From NCBI RefSeq assembly GCF_900119365.1, contig NZ_FPJO01000018.1:1-64000 (forward strand): a DNA stretch of 64,000 nucleotides, written 5' to 3'. Of this stretch, positions 61,834 to 64,000 are shown in pieces (the stretch's first letter is position 1; every line of letters begins with the position of its first letter). Position numbers and translations under genes: made by a program. The notes under the pieces were generated by a model that made no database searches, was not told where the DNA came from, and saw only the letters and a list, made by a program, of their open reading frames with translations. This DNA comes from Streptomyces atratus. GTDB lineage: Bacteria; Actinomycetota; Actinomycetes; Streptomycetales; Streptomycetaceae.

Positions 61834-63138
61834 TCAGCTGCAGCAGCCTCCGGCGTCGGCCTGATCGGCTGCTTGGTCCTCGAAGAGTCCGGCGCCGCCG
61901 CAGACCCCGGTTTCCGGGAGGGTGAGTTCGACCCTGTCGGCGGACTCGATGTCACCGGCGATGGCGGCGGTGACGGAACGGACCTGCTCGTAGCCCGTCA
62001 TGGCCAGGAATGTCGGAGCGCGGCCGTAGGACTTCATTCCGACCAGGTAGATGCCGGGTTCGGGGTGCGAGAGCTCGCGGTGGCCATGCGGGTAGACGGT
62101 GCCGCAGGAGTGCTGGTTGGGGTCGATGAGCGGGGCCAGTGCGGTGGGGGCCTGGAGGCGTTCGTCGAGGCCGAGGCGGATCTCGGAGAGGAAGGACAGG
62201 TCGGGGCGGAAGCCGGTCACCACGATGGCCTCGTCCACCGGGTCCAGGCAGTGTCCGTCCTCGCCGACCAGGATCAGTCGGCCGTCCTCGTCACGCTCGA
62301 CGGCTTCGGTGCGGAAGCCGGTGACCGCGTCCGCGTGGCCGTTGTCGACTGCGGCCTTCGCGGCCAGGCCGAGGGCGCCGCGGGCGGGGAGCTGGTCGGC
62401 GGTGCCGCCGCCGAAGGTGGAGCCGCTGATGCCGCGGCGCAGGATCCATACCGCGTGTGTGCCGGGCTCGTCCTTCGCGAGGTCGGCGAGGGTGGCCAGG
62501 GCCGTGAACGCGGAGGAGCCGGAGCCGATGACGGCGGTGCGCCTGCCCGCGTACCGGGCGCGGACTGCCGGGTCCTTGAGGTCGGGGACACGGTAGGTGA
62601 GGCGGTCGGCCGCGGTCTTCTCGCCGAGGGCGGGCAGACCGTCGGCCCCGGCCGGGCTCGGAGTGGTCCAGGTGCCGGAGGCGTCGACGACCGCGCGGGC
62701 GAGGACACGCTCCTCGCCGCCGTCGGCGGTGGCGAAGTGGACGACGAAGGGCTGGGTTTCGCGGTCGGCATCGACGATGCGGTCACGGCCCGCGCGCGAG
62801 ACTCCGGTGACGGTGGCGCCCAAGCGGACGCGCTCGCCCAGGACGTCGGCGAGGGGCTGCAGGTACTGCTCGGCCCAGTCCCCGCCGGTCGGGTAGGTGG
62901 CCGCGTCAGGCTTGCTCCAGCCGGTCGGGGCCAGGAGCTTCTCGGCGGCCGGGTCGGTGAGCTCGCCCCAGGTGGAGAACAGCCGTACGTGCGACCAGTC
63001 GCGTACGCCGGAGGCGGCGGCCGGTCCTGCTTCCAGGACCAGCGGTTCGATGCCGCGCCCGACCAGGTGGGCGGCGGCGGCCAGCCCGGCGGGGCCGGCG
63101 CCGATGACGACGACCGGCAGGTCTGCAGTGGTGGTCAT
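61834..63138 (-). CDS. ArsO-like flavin-dependent oxidoreductase, 434 aa
   Basis: FAD site VVVIGAGPAGLAAAAHLVGR at the N-terminus, then SHVRLFSTWGELTDPAAEKL and a second nucleotide motif TAVIGSGSSAFTALATLADL (NADPH). The late motif AIVVTGFRPDLSFLSEIRLG closes the FAD domain. The C-terminal tail ends in CGGAGLF and GGCCS, cysteine-rich ends that are typical of flavoproteins encoded in Streptomyces arsenic islands. The divergent neighbour is an ArsR repressor with a vicinal-Cys sensor. A role in arsenic handling is therefore likely, although no arsenite pump or reductase is in view. The ATG at 63138 begins MTTTADLPVV. Confidence 0.85.
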   Translation of the reverse strand: MTTTADLPVVVIGAGPAGLAAAAHLVGRGIEPLVLEAGPAAASGVRDWSHVRLFSTWGELTDPAAEKLLAPTGWSKPDAATYPTGGDWAEQYLQPLADVLGERVRLGATVTGVSRAGRDRIVDADRETQPFVVHFATADGGEERVLARAVVDASGTWTTPSPAGADGLPALGEKTAADRLTYRVPDLKDPAVRARYAGRRTAVIGSGSSAFTALATLADLAKDEPGTHAVWILRRGISGSTFGGGTADQLPARGALGLAAKAAVDNGHADAVTGFRTEAVERDEDGRLILVGEDGHCLDPVDEAIVVTGFRPDLSFLSEIRLGLDERLQAPTALAPLIDPNQHSCGTVYPHGHRELSHPEPGIYLVGMKSYGRAPTFLAMTGYEQVRSVTAAIAGDIESADRVELTLPETGVCGGAGLFEDQAADQADAGGCCS

Positions 63139-63242
63139 GACGGTGATGTCCTCCGAGGTGGGTGGCCTGTCCGACAGCTGCTTCGATCACTGTCGATATC
63201 AGGAGCTTGGCATTGGGTATCGATGAGTGTCAACATAGACGC
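63139..63242. promoter_or_regulatory. Divergent ArsR/flavoprotein promoter region
   Basis: The 104-nt spacer holds an imperfect inverted repeat, CACTGTCGATATC (about 63190-63202) against GGTATCGATGAGTG (about 63218-63231), the kind of dyad ArsR proteins bind. It overlaps the expected promoters for both genes. Confidence 0.5.
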
Positions 63243-63608
63243 ATGTCGAATTCAGAACTTGTGGAGCCACCGGTCGTGGACGCGGGAGCCGTGGTGCCAT
63301 GCTGCCCGCCGATCACCGCCGGGGAGCTGTCGCAGGACGACGCGGAGAAGATGGCCGTCATGTTCAAGGCCCTGTCGGACCCGGTGCGGCTGCGCCTGTT
63401 CTCCAAGGTCGCCTCGCACCCGGGCGGCGAGGCCTGCGTCTGCGACATCTCCGACGTCGGCGTCTCCCAGCCGACCGTCTCCCACCACCTGAAGAAGCTG
63501 CGCGAGGCCGGCCTCCTCACGTCGGAGCGGCGCGGAACCTGGGTGTACTACCGGGTCGCCCCGTCCGTCGTGGCGGCCATGTCCGCCATGCTCGACCTGC
63601 GCTCCTGA
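63243..63608 (+). CDS. arsR: ArsR/SmtB-family metalloid-responsive repressor, 121 aa
   Basis: Winged helix with the core MFKALSDPVRLRLFSKVASH, then ISDVGVSQPTVSHHLKKLRE with AGLLTSERRGTWVYYRV. The sensor is EACVCDI (Cys65 and Cys67), the alpha3 site of arsenic-sensing members, plus the pair Cys20-Cys21 near the N-terminus, which could complete the site. The ATG at 63243 is preferred; an in-frame codon at 63162 is upstream of the operator. It is divergent from the ArsO-like gene. Confidence 0.9.
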   Translation: MSNSELVEPPVVDAGAVVPCCPPITAGELSQDDAEKMAVMFKALSDPVRLRLFSKVASHPGGEACVCDISDVGVSQPTVSHHLKKLREAGLLTSERRGTWVYYRVAPSVVAAMSAMLDLRS

Positions 63609-63646
63609 CCGATGACATCGCGTAGCCGCCCGGGCGGACCGTGAGG

Positions 63647-63890
63647 TCAGACCGCTGCCCAGGGCTCGGCACGCCGGTCCGGCAGTTCCTTGTCCAGCCA
63701 TTCCTCGACGGTCCGCCGCCGAGGGTCGACGGAGTCGCTGCCGACGGCATCGGCCCAGATGTCCGCCGCCAGTTGCGGGTCGACGACCAGGCTGTCGAGG
63801 AAGGCGTCGAAGTCATCGGCGACTGCGGTGAAGACGGGCAGCCACTCTTCGATGCCCGCGAGTCGCTCGCAACCGACGGCGACCGCATCC
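63647..63890 (-). pseudogene. Hypothetical protein fragment, C-terminal
   Basis: GIEEWLPVFTAVADDFDAFL, DSLVVDPQLAADIWADAVGS and RTVEEWLDKELPDRRAEPWA is an acidic helical protein end reading to a stop at 63647. Upstream in this frame there is no start codon before a TGA at about 63898, so it is either truncated or frameshifted. I do not recognise the family. Confidence 0.4.
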
Positions 63891-63949
63891 GGTGATCACG
63901 AAATGGTCGGACTGAAGTACGGCGAGTGCGCTTTCAGTAGTCTGAAGCA

Positions 63950-64000
63950 ATGTCAGAGGATCCGACATCCCGCTCCGTGCCGGACCCGGCCTCGGTCATC
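63950..64000 (+). CDS. Start of a gene that runs off the window
   Basis: ATG at 63950 reads MSEDPTSRSVPDPASVI to the window edge without a stop. CTGAAGC lies just before it. Too short to assign. Confidence 0.3.
   Translation, partial: MSEDPTSRSVPDPASVI

Noticed and set aside
61798..63492. 564-aa plus-strand frame opposite the flavoprotein
   Set aside because: Shadow frame. It spans two real divergent genes and their operator, and its protein is low-complexity.

Overview
The window reads as a piece of a Streptomyces genome, probably an unstable accessory stretch such as a chromosome arm or a large linear plasmid. The evidence is very high GC, GTG and TTG starts behind good Shine-Dalgarno sites, and many families typical of Streptomyces (DUF6221, DUF6624, DUF3592, GAP/Sap, ECF42, stand-alone SUKH proteins). 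About a third of the sequence is broken. I count at least thirteen remnants of insertion sequences or transposons (IS4, two IS110, Tn554-like, ISAs1, two IS3, IS30, several IS5, IS630), and many gene tails or heads are joined end to end. Only one insertion sequence looks whole, an IS5-family element at 18380-19362.

Layout. 1-8.2 kb: IS4 head, a small hypothetical, a secreted protein joined to an IS110 remnant, a 513-aa cysteine-rich hypothetical, a small membrane protein translationally coupled to a membrane-anchored Mrr-type nuclease, a SAM methyltransferase and a decayed Tn554-like tnpB/tnpC pair. 8.2-11.7 kb: two CBS-domain proteins and an FtsH protease on the minus strand. 12.6-19.9 kb: a transposon graveyard around an Rnl5-type RNA ligase and a SUKH protein, ending in the IS5 element nested in the left end of an IS110 copy. 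That copy is an inverted repeat of the one at 2.4-2.9 kb. 19.9-23.2 kb: an operon for a 196-aa protein, a DyP peroxidase and a small catalase. 24-29.5 kb: membrane and secreted proteins of unknown role. 29.9-36.9 kb: FabF-like ketosynthase, divergent SRPBCC/TetR pair with a clear double operator, APC permease and a Tat-exported amidohydrolase.

37-39.7 kb is a mosaic of gene fragments (Ku, HNH nuclease, IS5, VOC, AraC). 39.8-44.2 kb: MerB-like lyase, a MerR-methyltransferase fusion, a TetR/tautomerase divergent pair and a 2,3-butanediol dehydrogenase. 44.7-50 kb: a HEAT-repeat pseudogene, LysE exporter, SUKH protein, aminoglycoside-phosphotransferase fragment and tandem GNAT protein. 50.6-54.7 kb: a degenerate cysteinyl-tRNA-synthetase paralogue with a partner gene, and a carotenoid-oxygenase/LysR chimera. 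55-60.7 kb: DUF6624, DUF6221, TauE/SafE transporter with divergent AraC regulator, and a YCII/ECF42 sigma module with a matching promoter next to DoxX. 61-64 kb: a broken secreted protein and a divergent ArsO-like flavoprotein/ArsR pair.

The genes do not form one pathway. The recurring themes are oxidative and toxic-compound stress (catalase, DyP, DoxX, ArsR/flavoprotein, MerB, FtsH/CBS), one-step regulator/enzyme pairs, and orphan immunity-like or nucleic-acid enzymes. The best candidates for unrecognised biology are the MerR-methyltransferase fusion, the cysteinyl-tRNA-synthetase-like pair, the membrane nuclease pair, and the two IS110 left ends that differ by a 14-nt indel. No rRNA, tRNA or CRISPR array was seen.
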